Notes under the pieces: generated by a model
Told to the model about the DNA's origin: nothing
Databases searched by the model: none
Seen by the model: the letters and a program-made list of their open reading frames with translations, nothing else
Made by a program: the position numbers and the translations under genes
Shown: positions 37,888-51,679 of the stretch, one piece after another
Position numbering within the stretch: position 1 is the first letter of the stretch
Layout of the letters: each line of letters starts with the position of its first letter
NCBI GenBank assembly: GCA_035041965.1
Contig: JAPYMA010000266.1
Coordinates: 62,001-126,000, forward strand
Direction: 5' to 3'
DNA: 64,000 nt
Source of the DNA: Anisakis pegreffii
Taxonomy: Eukaryota > Nematoda > Chromadorea > Rhabditida > Anisakidae

Positions 37888-39182
37888 CAGTTCTTTAAAT
37901 TGCGTTCAGTTGCTTATTTCCAGTGAGTTCATTCTTTCGACACAAAAGTTCGATTAATTCCCAACCACTGCTCTACACTCCATACAACGAAACAAGGGTT
38001 TTTGATGGCTATGGTGAGGCGGATTATTTCGCAGTGGCTTGCTCTCAAAAACAGTGTTCGACGAGGAGCATTTTTTCGGCCTTTCCCGTTCAAACACTAC
38101 TTTTAAAAGGGGGATCCCATTTCACGACGAACACTACCTATAAAAAGGGCTGCCTACTGCATACATAATGAGGATTCTTCATATGTTCTCTGGGAAGTGA
38201 ATTCTGTGAGTCACACTCAAACCCAGTTATTAGGAAAGAAATCATTTTTGAAACGTTAATAAAATTGAAAACAGAAAAATTTTCGCAGCGATATCACAGG
38301 TGAAGAAACCGTGTATCGATAATATTACGACACCAATCGCAATGAGGATAACAGATAATGAAAATCAATCAATGATCAAATGTATTGTATTTTGATATGA
38401 TCCACAAAACATTTTCAGTGAGCGGAGCACACACAGCAAATTGAACAAACCAGATAAACGAGTACGAAACAGAGATAAAATATTCAAAAAACTGAAAAAT
38501 AACAAATAAAGTTAAAGAAATCAATCAGGAAAGAATTCAGTCGATTTTTCACTTCAAAAGAAGAGACTAGTGATATCACACACAAACACACACAAAAACG
38601 AATCTTAGCTGCGCATCATATGAGAGTAAAGTTGTTTTTATCAATACAACAACAACGATAACGGAGAAACAGAAACACTATGAAACATTAATAAGCAGCC
38701 ATCGTTAAAGATAATATTGATATCAAAATTTCACAAAAAAATCAACGCTTAGAAAAATATTCAAAGCTACAAAATATTTTCTCATTCTTATTAATGTTCA
38801 AAACAAACGAATGCAAATCTATCATACCAATGCACACTGTGAATGAGTACGATTACTTTGTACGCTATCAAATAAATAGTATAATACACTGAATAAATAA
38901 GCGGCACACAATCAACGAAACAATATTCTTCGAGATATCCCTTCGGTTAAATCGAGAAAACCATTGCCACATTTTCATGAAAATTAATTTTAACACCAAT
39001 AAATTTCTAATTTACATTTGTATTCACGATGATTATAACTAACATTAGCGCATAAACAAATACATTTGTTGTCTGATATGAAAATAGTGAAACGTAACAA
39101 TCGAACTGAAATAATGAAAAGCTGATAAAAATGAGAAAGAAAGACTTCACCCGTCAACCAAATCAACTACAAATAAACGGCG
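37888..39182. other. Spacer between ROGDI and SYNRG
   Basis: 1.3 kb. Contains the ROGDI promoter side and the SYNRG 3' UTR side. A plus-strand patch at 38085-38165 with TTTTAAAAGGGGGATCC and TATAAAAAGGG is TATA-like but points away from ROGDI. No gene supported. Confidence 0.4.
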
Positions 39183-42100
39183 TTATGAAAGTTTGGGTAA
39201 AAGTGAATCGATTCGATTAATCCAAAGATTTGCACACTGCTTATGATACGATGTTCCGGCGAACTCTAGCAGATCCGTTTCATTTATTTGCATCACGCAA
39301 ATACCACACTGCTTGCACACGCTATTCAACGGGGATTGATCAGATTCGTTGATTGTTGTCGACTGGTCTGGTGTGTACCTTTTAATTCTCTGCCAAATTC
39401 GATCGATCTGTTCAAGTTCATTCTTTACTTCTCTCAACTCTTCAACTCGTCCTTTTCGTATCCTCGATACCTTCAAATAATCACTCTTCTTAATAAGGCA
39501 ATCGAAGACTTCTGTAAAGGACTGCTGTGTTATAACTGCTCATTAAATGAAACTGAACAAAACAAACAACAAATCGAACCATTTCATAAATAGCTCTTAA
39601 AGCTGATAAATACTTAGCACCCCGTTCGGTTTGTGCGATATCGTTGATGAAAATTTCGGATGCGATCGGTAAGAGTTGATCGGCATCACTGAATAAACAA
39701 TACGCTTCTTGAATACACCGTTTCCAGACATGTACATTTTCTTGTTCCTACAAATTCCGAATAGTCTGTTTGAAATTATTGATGATCATTTTACACAATC
39801 ATACAAAATACTTTGCGTTCGCTGATAATGATTGCAAAATTAATGAATAATCAATTTAACTGTGAACTTTTCAGTAATTTGGTAAGGAGAGATTGAAGCC
39901 GAATATCAAAACTGATATTGGATTGGAACGACCGAATGGACAATGAGCAAATAAAATATGGTTGAAATGGAACGGAAGAAGTGAGATGAAGAACTGATAA
40001 CCTGTTCACTGCCTTGCATATCTCCCTCAACCGCTTTCATGACTGCGTAGATATCTTTCGCTTCTGCCATTAAAATCAGAAATTATACAAAGAACATAGC
40101 AGTTTGAAGATTATTTCAACAGAAAATTATCACGATAACCACAAAATAAATTCATCTTCTTAATGAAGTTTTTAACCAATATGCATTTCAAGAACGAAAC
40201 CGTATTTTCAAATCCCTATTTGGATACCAATTTGTGGAATTTAATAATAATTCATCTACACGAATGCCAGTATGCTTCAGTAGGTAGAGCATGCGATTTG
40301 CTTCATACTGATGAAACGTCAAAAAGTGGCGATTGACGTACAGAATTCAAAAACTGAAGACAACTGCGCTGAAATCAAAGATGAGTTCACGAACATACCT
40401 TGTTTCTCATTCGAGAATACTTCACTATTCAGTGAAATCGGCACTATTGGTTGCGGATTCAACAGGGCATCTGACGGGACTGTTGATGGTACCGGTGATG
40501 ACGATGTAAAATCACCGAATTGCTCATTGCTTCGATCAGCTAAATCCTCACCAGCCGACAATGACATTGACTGAACAGAGTTCGATGCCCCACGATCCAT
40601 CTGCGCTTCAGATGGCTGTTGCTGACCAAATGAAATATCACAAAGAAGATCCAAATTATTCTGATTTGGTCGGCCGCTTACTTGCGATTGAGATTGAGCA
40701 ATTGGAATGTTGCTATTTTTTGGTGATGATGATGAATTGATTGACGATGGATTGGTTAGATGCTGCTTATTTGATAACAGCACTTGACTGGAAGCGCTAT
40801 CGGACATTGGTAAAGGCACATTTGCATAGCCAGTGAACGACTGAGAGGAAGACTGGAATTTAGTGGAAGATATTGCCGAAGGATTTGGGACAGCACAACT
40901 GCCGTTGTTGTTAAAGTTGGTAAATGATAGAGAATTTGGCTGAGTTGTGGGCATCGTAGACTGTGTACTGTAAGGTAATTTTTGTTGCGGTAACTGATTA
41001 TTGGTGCTATTATTATTGGATGGGAATAATGCAAAATCGCTTTGTTGACGGTTAGTTGATGACAATGAAGATGACGGAGAAGGAGTGATGTGTTGATGCT
41101 GATGCAGTTGTTGTTGTTGTGATAATGATATGGCTGGAGTGGTCAACGAATGAGGCATTTTTTGATTGATAATTACTGATGATAAGATATTATTGGACGA
41201 TAGTGACTGATATGAATTCGGATCATTCGGATGCCCATAGTTCATCGATTGAACACTTGATGTGGACGTGACAGTTGCTGACTCAGAGGTCTTAGGAATG
41301 GCATTATTGGTTGATACCAAGTTGAGGTTGTTAAGATGTGGAGGATTAATTGAACTGATAAAGGACGATTGCTGGGGGATTGTCATAGGTTTTACTTGGG
41401 ATATCATTTGAGTTGAATGTTGGTTGTGGGTGGAAGCATTTAACGAGTTCGTTGTTACGTTAGAAGTAGACGCTTGATTCGAAACAATATTCGGTGTTAA
41501 GGATGCATTTGAGGCTGGAACATTCGATAACGGATTACAATTTTTTGCAGATATCTTATTGGTGGATTGTTTCGTATTATTGCACATCGACGGAATCATA
41601 TTTGATGATTGTAAAACATTTTTTTGCAATATAGGAACACCGATTTGTACAGGAAGAGTACGTGTGCTCGATGGTGGTGGCAGTACACTAGCAGCTAGAA
41701 CTGAGGCATTGATTAGGGTGGCATGAGTTTGTTGTTGCGCTTCATTTGCTTGGCGAGAGACTTGAGGTTGAGCTTGAGTAGTGGGATGGAATGCTTGTGC
41801 TTGTTGAGTGGACGTGAATGGAGCACATGCTTGAAAGTTTGGTATCGGAAGTACACTCACATTCGACAATGCACTCAACGTTTGACCTCGCTGAAACAGT
41901 TTTCATTCTTAAAATTGCTCTTCTTATAATAATCAATATTACTATATTTCTGCTGTTCATTACTGTCGTTAATAATTGCATTATTATTATTACTATTACT
42001 ATAAGTTACAATCGATCAATCCACCAAAATCTGTCACAGAAAGTGGATCAAGTGAAGTTACAGTATCAGTTTCAAGTCGATCAATTATTTAAATGAAGAG

Positions 42101-42932
42101 ATAATATCGCACTAATGAGAGAAATCACCTGAGCAAGGGCGATAAGAGCGAGACAAGAAAAGAATTCCTGTCTTGTCAATTGTCCAGGTAAAGTTCTATT
42201 AACAAGTGACCATATATTACCCAATATAGGTCTAGGTAATCGTGATGTAACCATTAAATTGTACACCAATGCAGTATGCGGCAACTGACTGCTATGCGGT
42301 GCACCACAACGTGCAATTGCATCTTTATAAAAACGTGGTACTCGCGATTCTTCGAGTAAAATCGGTGGAATTATACCACCAGCACCTTGGTTCAATAAAC
42401 CTAAAACTGATGAATGTATACCGTGCAAAGATACAATTAAGAAAAAGATGTTTTTCTATGAGAACATAAAAGAGAACTGTTCAAGACAAAAATGGATCAA
42501 TGAGCTAAATAATTCCAAATACTTTCCAATCGAAAGAATCCTGATTAAGGAACAACTATGAGAATAACACGGAAAATATTCGATCGGCATTCAAATTTAT
42601 GTCTGATCGATGAATAGTGTTCAGAGTTCACACCGAACAAATTCTTGTTGATTATTCTCCAATCGAAAGTTCCATACTCGATACTCAACTCATAAAATGA
42701 TATCAATCTAAATTCCCCATGCATGCAAAATCCTTTAATCACCTGTTCCATTCTGTGAAGCGATTGGAATATTAGCGTTGTAATGCATTTGCTGTAACAC
42801 AGCAATGTTCGTTGTTGGCATCGGTATGCGATTAGGATTATTACTATTATTGTTGTTGTTATCGCTTTTATTATTCATGCTAGTTGCATTATTACTACTA
42901 GCCAATGATGCAGATTTATTTGACGCTTGCAT
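39183..42932 (-). CDS. SYNRG: Synergin gamma (EH-domain, AP-1/GGA-associated TGN protein)
   Basis: A clathrin-adaptor accessory protein at the trans-Golgi network and endosomes. Six exons join in phase to 823 codons (human 1314): 42743-42932, 42129-42400, 40399-41890, 40002-40063, 39580-39747, 39183-39470 (stop TAA). Residues about 70-155 form the EH domain (RLPRPILGNIWSLVNRTLPG, LTRQEFFSCLALIALAQ). A long Ser/Asn/Gln-rich linker follows, with one acidic phenylalanine motif EQFGDFTSS of the kind that binds adaptor ear domains. The C-terminal module, VWKRCIQEAYCLFSDADQLL through IDRIWQRI to SYHKQCANLWINRID, matches human synergin gamma, including the Cys/His cluster CKQCGIC...H..C. It is shorter than the human protein because the N-terminal region is missing and the linker has fewer DFGDF motifs. 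Confidence 0.93.
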
Positions 42933-44263
42933 TAATTAATGACCACAATCAACAAGCAACAGTCGAAAATGAGGTGACACACCAATAATACTGAAAAACA
43001 CTGATATTAGTTAAATGGAACCACTCTGTTTTGGACGAATCACTGAGAAAAATATCATTCCTAAAGTGTATCCGTATAAATTACAATGTTTAAGAAAACA
43101 GAACAGTTTCAAAAATTTCTCTCGCTGTCAGTTGAATGAGAATTTTGCAGTAAATACAGCGTAAAATAGCTTAGCGAAGATATTCTTCGAAAACAGTAAA
43201 TCTGACTGTACAAAATACCGAATAAGGACATAACAATGAAACGATGTTAGTCAATATTTTTATTCTTATTATTACTACTATGATTATTAGTACATCAAAT
43301 GGGCAATATGTATCACAAATCGAAGAAAAAGGCAAGATGACAGTAGAGATGACATTAATCAAATACAACACATAAAAACATAATTCAGTTTCAATAACAA
43401 CGAATAAAACATTTCATTGAATCAAATAGTGAATCTCGATGAATAAATCAACGAACGAACGATCAACATCACTTCAGAACCTCTGAAAAATCTCCATTAA
43501 AACAATTATACACATTTTTGGTAATGACAACAAAATCGTATTGTTGTGAAAGCATTGAAAATTTGAAAGCTTCGACGAACATAGCACCACACGGCAATGA
43601 TTTTGATAAAATCCATGAGAAGGCAATTCAAAAATGAGGCAAAATGCGAAACAAAAAACGACGATTAGTAAGACTAATCGAAATCAACAAGTATTATGTT
43701 AAACTCAACGAACATTCTAATCGAATATAAATAACATTTCAAAAACTGAACGCAGAAAACATTGTTTTTGTAGACTACATACATCGTTAATGAAAGCAAC
43801 TTTCAGATCAATCATGAAAAATTTTTCGAGAGATAAAATCTGTAATTAACCATCCATTTCAATTATATTTTAAGAACAGAGCTCAATGACTCAACAAAGT
43901 TCATAGTTTCCGTTAATTAAATGCAACAACGACAGAGAGATTCAAACGAAAACGCAAACGTCAGATCGAGATTTCCCTCGACCTTGCTAACACAAAAATA
44001 ATTTACAACAAAGAATTGGCACAGAATCAATCAATAAATCGAATCAAACAAACGAATACCAAATTCACCAAAGACAAAATCGGAATGAATAAATACAAAG
44101 AAATCGAAACGCTAAGGCGGCATATTATGGCAATGTACGACAACTTGAAAAGCACCAAACAATATAACTTTACAAGACGAAAATGAAACCTAAAGAAAAA
44201 ATCAAATTATTCAACAGTTCCACCAAAAAAAAAACCTATCGAATCTGCGATTTGAACACATTA
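42933..44263. other. Spacer between SYNRG and CHPF
   Basis: 1.3 kb of AT-rich sequence holding the SYNRG promoter and the CHPF 3' UTR side. Nothing distinctive seen. Confidence 0.4.
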
Positions 44264-47200
44264 TCATTTGAACACATTATTTTCTTGAACGAATGCATTT
44301 GCATTATTGTCATTTTTATGATAGTGATTAAAAATAAGATTTGCTAATTGCGATTTCGTGGCAAAGCCTTCTCGACGACTGATCAGACACCGCGCATAAT
44401 CGGAATCGATCAACTGTGGATCACAATAGCGATCATAATAACGCAACCGTAACGCAGGCTCTATGGCCCGCATCAAGTGGATTTCAGATTGATTCAAGAA
44501 TAACAACGATAAATCCAGTGATAACTGCTTATTATCCAGTTTACTGCGAGCATTCATATAATCGATACCATACAATGAAATGATCGAATAGTCCGATTTA
44601 TCGAAATGCCCTTGATCCTACAAATACTTTGCATTTTACAAAAGGATCTTACTGATGAATCGTACAACACACAAACATTCTTTGATCAAATTACTATGAA
44701 TAGTGATGAATATTTTTCATTGAACAGCATTAATAAAAGCAGTTATAAGAAGATATCTCTTAGCAAAACTATTACCAAAATAGAATAACACTTGTAAAAT
44801 GAGAAATGATAAAATTAGTAATAAAAATTGTGGAATGAAAACCTTATGTACGACGAGTGCTCGATTTGGTTTCAAGAAAGCGTTGTTGTGTAGCAAATTC
44901 GAGAGTGAATTTTGATCGTTCAAATTAAAACTTTGCAATATATCATCGATATTAATGCCATCAACTTCATTTTCTTGTTTCTTATTATCACCGTTGTGGT
45001 TTGCGTTCATTTCTTTAGTCGCCTGTTCGCTGGCGCTAACGATTTGTGGATTGAATTCAACAAATGGCATTGGAAAGAATACCTTAAAATATATTACTTT
45101 TTTTCCAATGATTCTACTTTTTTTGCAGAAAAAATTACCAAAATGGATGTCAATTATCAAAATGTATTAATTCGCTGATACGTAAACCAACAAAAATTAT
45201 GCTCACGACGATAAAATCGAATTGAAAATACCATAAACAATTCAAAACAAGATAACCTGAAAATGTTTGATGGTGTTGATGCGAACTCGATCCAGGAATT
45301 CACGTTGTATATCGGCATGTGGTGATAGCAACAAATAGATCATTTGATGACCAAAGTGATTGATCGCTTCATCGAGGGATGCAACCGATATCATCGGATG
45401 ACTATCTCCTTTCAGCAACAACAACATCGTGTCTGTTCCTGACGACTTGCATCTACAATTCTATCGTTATTGTTAATGAATACATCAGATTAATAATGAA
45501 TAACATGACAATGAACAATAAAATAATACTGATAACAATGATAATAACCATACCGCAAACTTAATTCAACCAAATGATTGTTGATTGAATCAATCGCCGA
45601 CTGATCAACGTTACGTGCCGTAACAACGATCCGCGTTTGTCTTGTTTCACCGATATTGGTCGATTGACAAATCCGTGAATATATGGACAATAACCGATTT
45701 AATGCACCTATTTCGGCATTTATATTTGTTGTCGATGATCCGAGTGGTATCACTATTGTCAGATCTGTGTCTTCTTTCACGTACGGTACCTGAAATATCA
45801 TACATTTATTCAAGCTTCCATGAAGACGGCAGATTTGAACAAGTGAATTGATGAAAAGATAAAATGAAGTTGAACAGATGAACTCGTACTTGATGCATCA
45901 GCTGAGTACTCGCAATAGCTCTCGTTAAGTGAACTCTTCGAATGAACGTTTCTGGACTGACTTTATTGCGATATATCAAATCCACCATATAATCCATACC
46001 ACGCATCGCGTCAAATAAACGATAACCATTTTGTAACTTCACAAATTCCATCTCTGTTCCTTCCATTTCGTCAGCTTTATTTTCGATGAAATCACGCGCT
46101 GATTGCACAACCTCAATTGAATCCCGTTGAAAATTCTGTGCAACCATTCAACATTAAACTGCGCACAATTGAACAATATGGCAACATTCATTAAGATAAT
46201 AAGCGAACATTGTTCAGAGCAGAAAAAGAAAACCTCATCAACATCAGCCTTGTCATCACCGATCAATGCATGAACGTTATGGTTGGGTTCATTTTTGAAA
46301 ATTTCATCACTTGTAAAAAATTCCCATTTAGGTACCTATAATGAATATAATTCTCATACGAATTCAACTCATTCGGGTCGTAACAGTCAAAATGCAACAG
46401 TAATTATCAGTTGATTGAAAAGAGATGAATAATCAAGAAATGGATACTCTTAGTTCAGTATTCCGAGTTCATCAATAATAATAGAGAAATAAAAAAATCT
46501 GGTGATGACGACAAATCAATAAACACAAAACTCAGCAAAACCTGATATCTATTAGGCGGTTTTGAATACGACGGTATACCAATAGGCCACGTAGGTCCAT
46601 CAGAGATGTAATCAGACATCGAATCAATTTCCTCGACCAATTTATCAATTTTTGCGTCAATCTTATTCAGTTGAACATGAATGAAATGTTCATGCAACGC
46701 ACGCACATCTGCTTCAGAAAGTAACGGAGATACACAAATTGACTCGTTGAATTCGGTTGATTTCGACCACAAATTCACCTTGTCATGGATGGTTATACCA
46801 CCGCTTCGGTCAATATTAATCTTGTTCTCATCCACTTTCCACCAGTTATACGTCATTCCTTGATACTGACTAACACAGGATAAATTAGTGGCGTGTCGAA
46901 TGCACATTTCAAAGGCTGTATGATCGGAACTGCTCACGATTGAATTACAAATGTGACGTTGTCTAAAAAATTGAAAATTGAAATTGGAACAAATTGATAT
47001 TTGTATATTTAACACTTATATTTCGATAGCAAATTTTGTATTCAGTCAATTTCACGAACGTTTCCAAATTCTCTTGAGTTCAATATAAAAGCGGAATAAA
47101 AACGATGGGAACAAAAATCAAATGAAAGTGACAATAATGATGTGATAACTGAATAAAATAATAATGAAAACTATCTTAATGAAGAGAGTAAATAACTATT

Positions 47201-48320
47201 GAGAACGAAGTAATAAATTCAACTGACTGTATTAACGATTGCATTGCTGGGTTTGATAATAAAATACCAGCCTGCAGAGTGCATTTGTTGTCGTTTGTTA
47301 AACTGCCACCAATTGCCACTTTTCGATTCCAGTTTATATGATTCACGAAATGCAGCAGTTCAAATGGATTTACATATGTTGTATCAGGCATCAAATAGAA
47401 CCAATCGTAGTTCTCATGTAATGTCTAAGAAAGAATGAAACTGAGTTGGATTAATACTTATTAAAATAACATCAAAAATAAGATGAATACATATTACAAT
47501 AACATGAAAACAGCAATAACCATGTTGAAGATATGATTGAGAATGGTGACGTGTGGATGTTGTGAATTGGAACGATACTGAATAAGATTCGGCAACGAGG
47601 CCATATCACTGTCGATTCTCGAGACATCGATGAAGATTTGCAAGTGAGGTAAATGATGAGCGATTGATGCATTCAATGCAATTGATAGTGATGATTGTCC
47701 TAATATTATCACCAACAACTTCTCACGAATACCCAATTCCGTGGCCGCAAAACGAGCACGAACCACCTACAAAATATGCTTTGTTTCGTTGATGATGTCT
47801 TGATAACAGATTTATTATGTTAACTTCGGCAAACATTTTCTTTCCAGTCAGTTGATATTGGCAAATATATTATATGTGTATCTTATTGTTAGCATTAGCT
47901 CGCAATTAGAATTATGCTGCATCTCACAAAATTTTATTTGTTTACTTAATTGTATTCATGTGTTGTTCATGAATGGAACCACAACTGATAAGTGGAGTAA
48001 ATGGTTTCATATAAGGAATTCAGTGAGATGCATAGAAATATAAATTTGAAAAGCAATGAAACCTTTGCTGCATTTGACTGTGCACGATGAGCGGATGATG
48101 GGATTTTCTTGACGACCACTTGCCAGTCTGCAGATGAATCATCCACTATTTTCAGTGCTTCCGGCTGCTGCGCAATCGAGCATGACCCATTTGGAATGGT
48201 ATACTCATCTTGTGGAAATATCACCAATGATATGAGCACACCAAATGTTAAACCGATTGCCAAAGGCACTAATGATCTAACACCATATACCATTGGTGAA
48301 TGCAATTCGTTTGGAACCAT
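44264..48320 (-). CDS. CHPF: Chondroitin polymerizing factor (CHPF; nematode MIG-22 type)
   Basis: A Golgi type II membrane glycosyltransferase-family protein that partners chondroitin synthase in building GlcA-GalNAc chains. Ten exons join in phase to 831 codons (human 775): 48063-48320, 47521-47766, 47228-47424, 46542-46962, 46234-46335, 45890-46135, 45554-45789, 45257-45452, 44843-45082, 44264-44617 (stop TGA). The N-terminus has one signal anchor, SLVPLAIGLTFGVLISLVIF. The GT31-like half has NYDWFYLMPDTTYVNPFELL, with DTTY where active synthases have a DxD motif. WPIGIPSYSKPPNRYQ and NGYRLFDAMRGMDYMVDLIY follow. The C-terminal CHGN half has FFPMPFVEFNP and HLMRAIEPALRLRYYDRYC. DTTY and FFPM are CHPF rather than CHSY features. 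A poly-Asn/acidic insert lies in exon 9. Confidence 0.94.
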
Positions 48321-48539
48321 AAAAGATTTTATTTGAATTTTGCACTCTAATCACAAGCACAATTCATACAAGTCAGATCGATATATACACATATCCATCC
48401 CACATTTGCAATCACATTCGTTATCACTTTTCATCGCACCTCGTAAATCTTTCACAGTCAACCGCACTAAGCGCCGAGTGTGTGCAAAATCGCTCGTTCA
48501 TAAAATTGTATTCGTTCATACTCTGAAGCATGAAACAAA

Positions 48540-48890
48540 AAAGCTCAACAAAAGGCGAAGGGATTGGTTCTTCGGCAGGAAAAAGCGTTGCCGAAGAGAA
48601 AGACGGATTTCAGAGGAGGGAAGAATTCTACAAGAAAAAGGGGGTGTTCTAGTTATTTCAGTGGAGAAGGGCCCGCTTGGAGGACATGCAAGCACAAGGA
48701 GGAAGAGAAACTTTCACAGTAGGGAAATGAGGAAAGGAGAGGAGAAGAGTAGGGAACAGGAGAGTGCGGACCAGAAAAGCGATCCAAAGATGAGGAGCGG
48801 ATCCTAGGGCAAATTGAAAACGAGGAGGGAACCTGAGCAAGATTGGGAAAACCGGGCGGGCTGAATGAGGAAAACCTCTGGAAAGGAATA
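48540..48890 (+). other. Purine-rich tract near the CHPF promoter
   Basis: About 350 bases in which the plus strand is dominated by G and A (AGGAGGAAGAGAAACTTTCA, GAGGAAAGGAGAGGAGAAGA and so on), 220-570 bases upstream of the CHPF start codon. Polypurine/polypyrimidine tracts can form triplex or nuclease-sensitive DNA. A promoter role is inference. Confidence 0.5.
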
Positions 48891-49675
48891 GAGTTCGATC
48901 ACTTCATTCTAAACCGAGATTATGACACCTTCCCTCAGTTGACGGATGATTGGGAATGCTGATGCAAGATACCCACAACCGAAAGCAACCACCATGGAAA
49001 GGATGTCTATTCTCGATTGAAAGCAAAGCTTATTCCTCATTTGAGAATCGACCCAAAACAACAGTCATGTGTACGATTGCAGAATTTCAGACTCCGTATC
49101 ATACAGACACATCCAAACTTATGCAAATTGAATGTACACTATGATAAGAAAGATGTTTCGGCGGATTATTAGCAAATCCACCGAAACAATGAACTGGAAT
49201 GTCTACGCCTGTGCTCCTATGGTAGAAGACTAAAATTTATCGATGATGTCACTTGATGATTCATTTTTCAAACAAAATCTGTAAAGATCTTTTTGGATAT
49301 CAGTAACATTCAAAAACTGCTATTATAACTCTTATTGCAATCAGTCTTTTTAATCCTACTGCAATTATATCGTGAAGGTATTATTAGGGAGATTCTAAAT
49401 TTGGTAATAAATAAATACTGTGCATCAATCAGCTGAAATAGCTGACTGCTTAACTGTGAGCTGAAACTGATGCTTAATTATAAGGTAGTTTGAATATTCT
49501 GAACGACATGTCATACTCTATTTTGAAGACTTTATTTTTCCTTGCAAATAAATTTTCTTGTAGATTGATTAATTTTCAGAGCTCATCACAATTTAATACA
49601 GCTTAACTAGTACAGCTTCAACTCCTTTCAAAACTGGTGTTGAATTACCGTATAGTTCTGAATATATATACCCTG

Positions 49676-49806
49676 AGGAACGTGTAACTTGCGCACCGAT
49701 GAGAGGGGGAGGGAAGCAAATCCAAGGGTGGAGACTGAAATGAACGGAGCATATAAAGCCTACGGTAAAGATGTGGGGGAAGGAGGGGGACGGGGGAGAG
49801 AGATCA
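49676..49806 (+). other. G-rich tract with G-quadruplex potential
   Basis: Plus strand carries GAGAGGGGGAGGGAAG near 49701 and GTGGGGGAAGGAGGGGGACG followed by GGGGGAGAG near 49772-49799. Runs of five Gs separated by short loops can fold as a G-quadruplex. A TATAAA lies between the two runs at about 49753. Confidence 0.5.
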
Positions 49807-51679
49807 GTATAGAATAGAATTGGAGCATAATTCGGAATTATAAGGTAATTTGAAGTTGTTGAAGGCGATTTAACTGCTTTAACGTCCCATTTGCATAATA
49901 TATTCAATGCTACTTTTTATTAGTTGAGACCGGAAGCCAATGAACTTCGAAATAAAGGAAACAAAATGTATGCTGATGATGGTTTATGTACACTTTGGAT
50001 AACAGCTATTACTTACGATTAGATAATCATGTCAAATAATCAAACAACGAAAAAGATACCAATAATTTGAAGAAAGTAATTAATTGCACTTGATAAATTA
50101 AACTTCATTTGAAATTAATTATTTTAAATAATTGTTTAACAATAAATCAGGAATTGAATAGGAAATGAGTCACGAAACGTGTTACGGGTAAAACGCTTGC
50201 TGTTATGATTCGGAATCGTGTAAGAAAAGCATGTTGTCGATATAAGAGTGTGATGGGATATTGAAAGTGCTATTTATATATGTTTGCAATGTGAAATGTG
50301 GTATAATAAAATGGAAGTGAAATTTGAACCAAAACAGATGTATAATATGTTGTGGTAGAATTGATTTGATCGCTGCAAATAAATGTATTCTGTGAATGAA
50401 AGATTTCGTATTCAGCGAAAAAAAAAGATTTATTTTATTTCAGTGAATGTTTTCAACAAAGAATTGAAACACAGTTAAACGAACAATCTTGATGAACAAA
50501 GCGATTAGCAGAGTGATTCTTTATTCAGTATGATCATAAACATCCGAACGGTTCTATGAAATACAATAATGCTTGATGATAACACCGGGAATGGGATATA
50601 GGTTTGCGATGGAATGTGCTGCTGACTGAAATGTGTTTGTAGGGGATATTTTTGAGTTGCTCACACTCGTGCTCACTGCTCTCTGGTCTTCTCATTGGCT
50701 GCTCGAGCACAAACCAAGATTTTTGATCTGCTCATTGCTCAAGAGTTCATTGTCAATCAATAACACGATCAATCATCACCATATAAAATCAACACTCATA
50801 ATTCTATGAAATAATTGATCAAATCAATGGAATGAATCAAAATGAGTTCTGAAACTGAAATCCAATGAATGATTGCATTTTATAGCAGATGCTTATGATG
50901 ACACAATTTCATGCACTACTTCAATTCAATTGAATTCAAATTCAAAAAACAATCAGTTGCACTTTTAAAAAAATGGACGTAACAATGCGAGTTGAGTGAG
51001 AATTATGTCAACGAGAATCCTTCAAAGAAGCGCTGAAAGGAATAAACTGATGGTGCAAATAATGTTCAATTGAAGAGATAAATAAAAATGTGTTCTGCAT
51101 AAATAATTTATAAACAAACAAAACGATTGTTTATTTGACACAAATCACTCAAATTATCTCCTTCGCAAAAATGCACAAGCAAAAACGATCAGCAAATTAC
51201 ATCTTTCATTCCGTTTCCCCATTTAAAATAACCATAGAAACGTCGTCCCTCCGTGCACACTCAATCTTCTTCACTCATACACACCAACACTATGCTTTGT
51301 CGTTTTCAACGATTCGTGGTGATCTTATTATTATGTGAGTGCATCACTGCAGTCTTTTCCTTATGTATGTCTAAGGAACATCGCTAAACGTTCGAATAGA
51401 CGAATGAAAGTAAACAAAATGAAATCGAACAAATTAAACGTTGAACTCAATGCCATTCGTTTCCCGCACATAGTCGAACAATTGGAAATTGAATTCGCAA
51501 CGATTATAACTGATGCAACAATTAAATGAATAACGATAATAAAACGTTTAATGAACTGAATGAAGAAAAAAGAAACGAACGAATTTATTTGACAGTCTAA
51601 TTGTTTATGTATAAAAACAGATTATTTTATTACATATGTAAAATAAGTTATAGAAGAATTCAATACTGAATTTGATTTA

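Larger units (their letters stand above)
48321..51679. other. 3.4-kb spacer upstream of CHPF
   Basis: Contains two purine-rich, G-rich patches listed separately and otherwise AT-rich sequence. The plus-strand frame at 48340-48807 is Lys/Arg/Glu-rich only because of purine bias. No gene supported. Confidence 0.5.

Noticed and set aside
40270..40320. tRNA-like D-arm (CAGTAGGTAGAGC)
   Set aside because: It resembles a box A, but no T-arm/box B (GGTTCGAATCC-like) or matching acceptor stem follows. The sequence lies in the SYNRG intron next to an exon.
48340..48807. 155-codon plus-strand ORF upstream of CHPF
   Set aside because: Composition is purine bias (Lys/Arg/Glu) with no family resemblance and no splice or conservation support.
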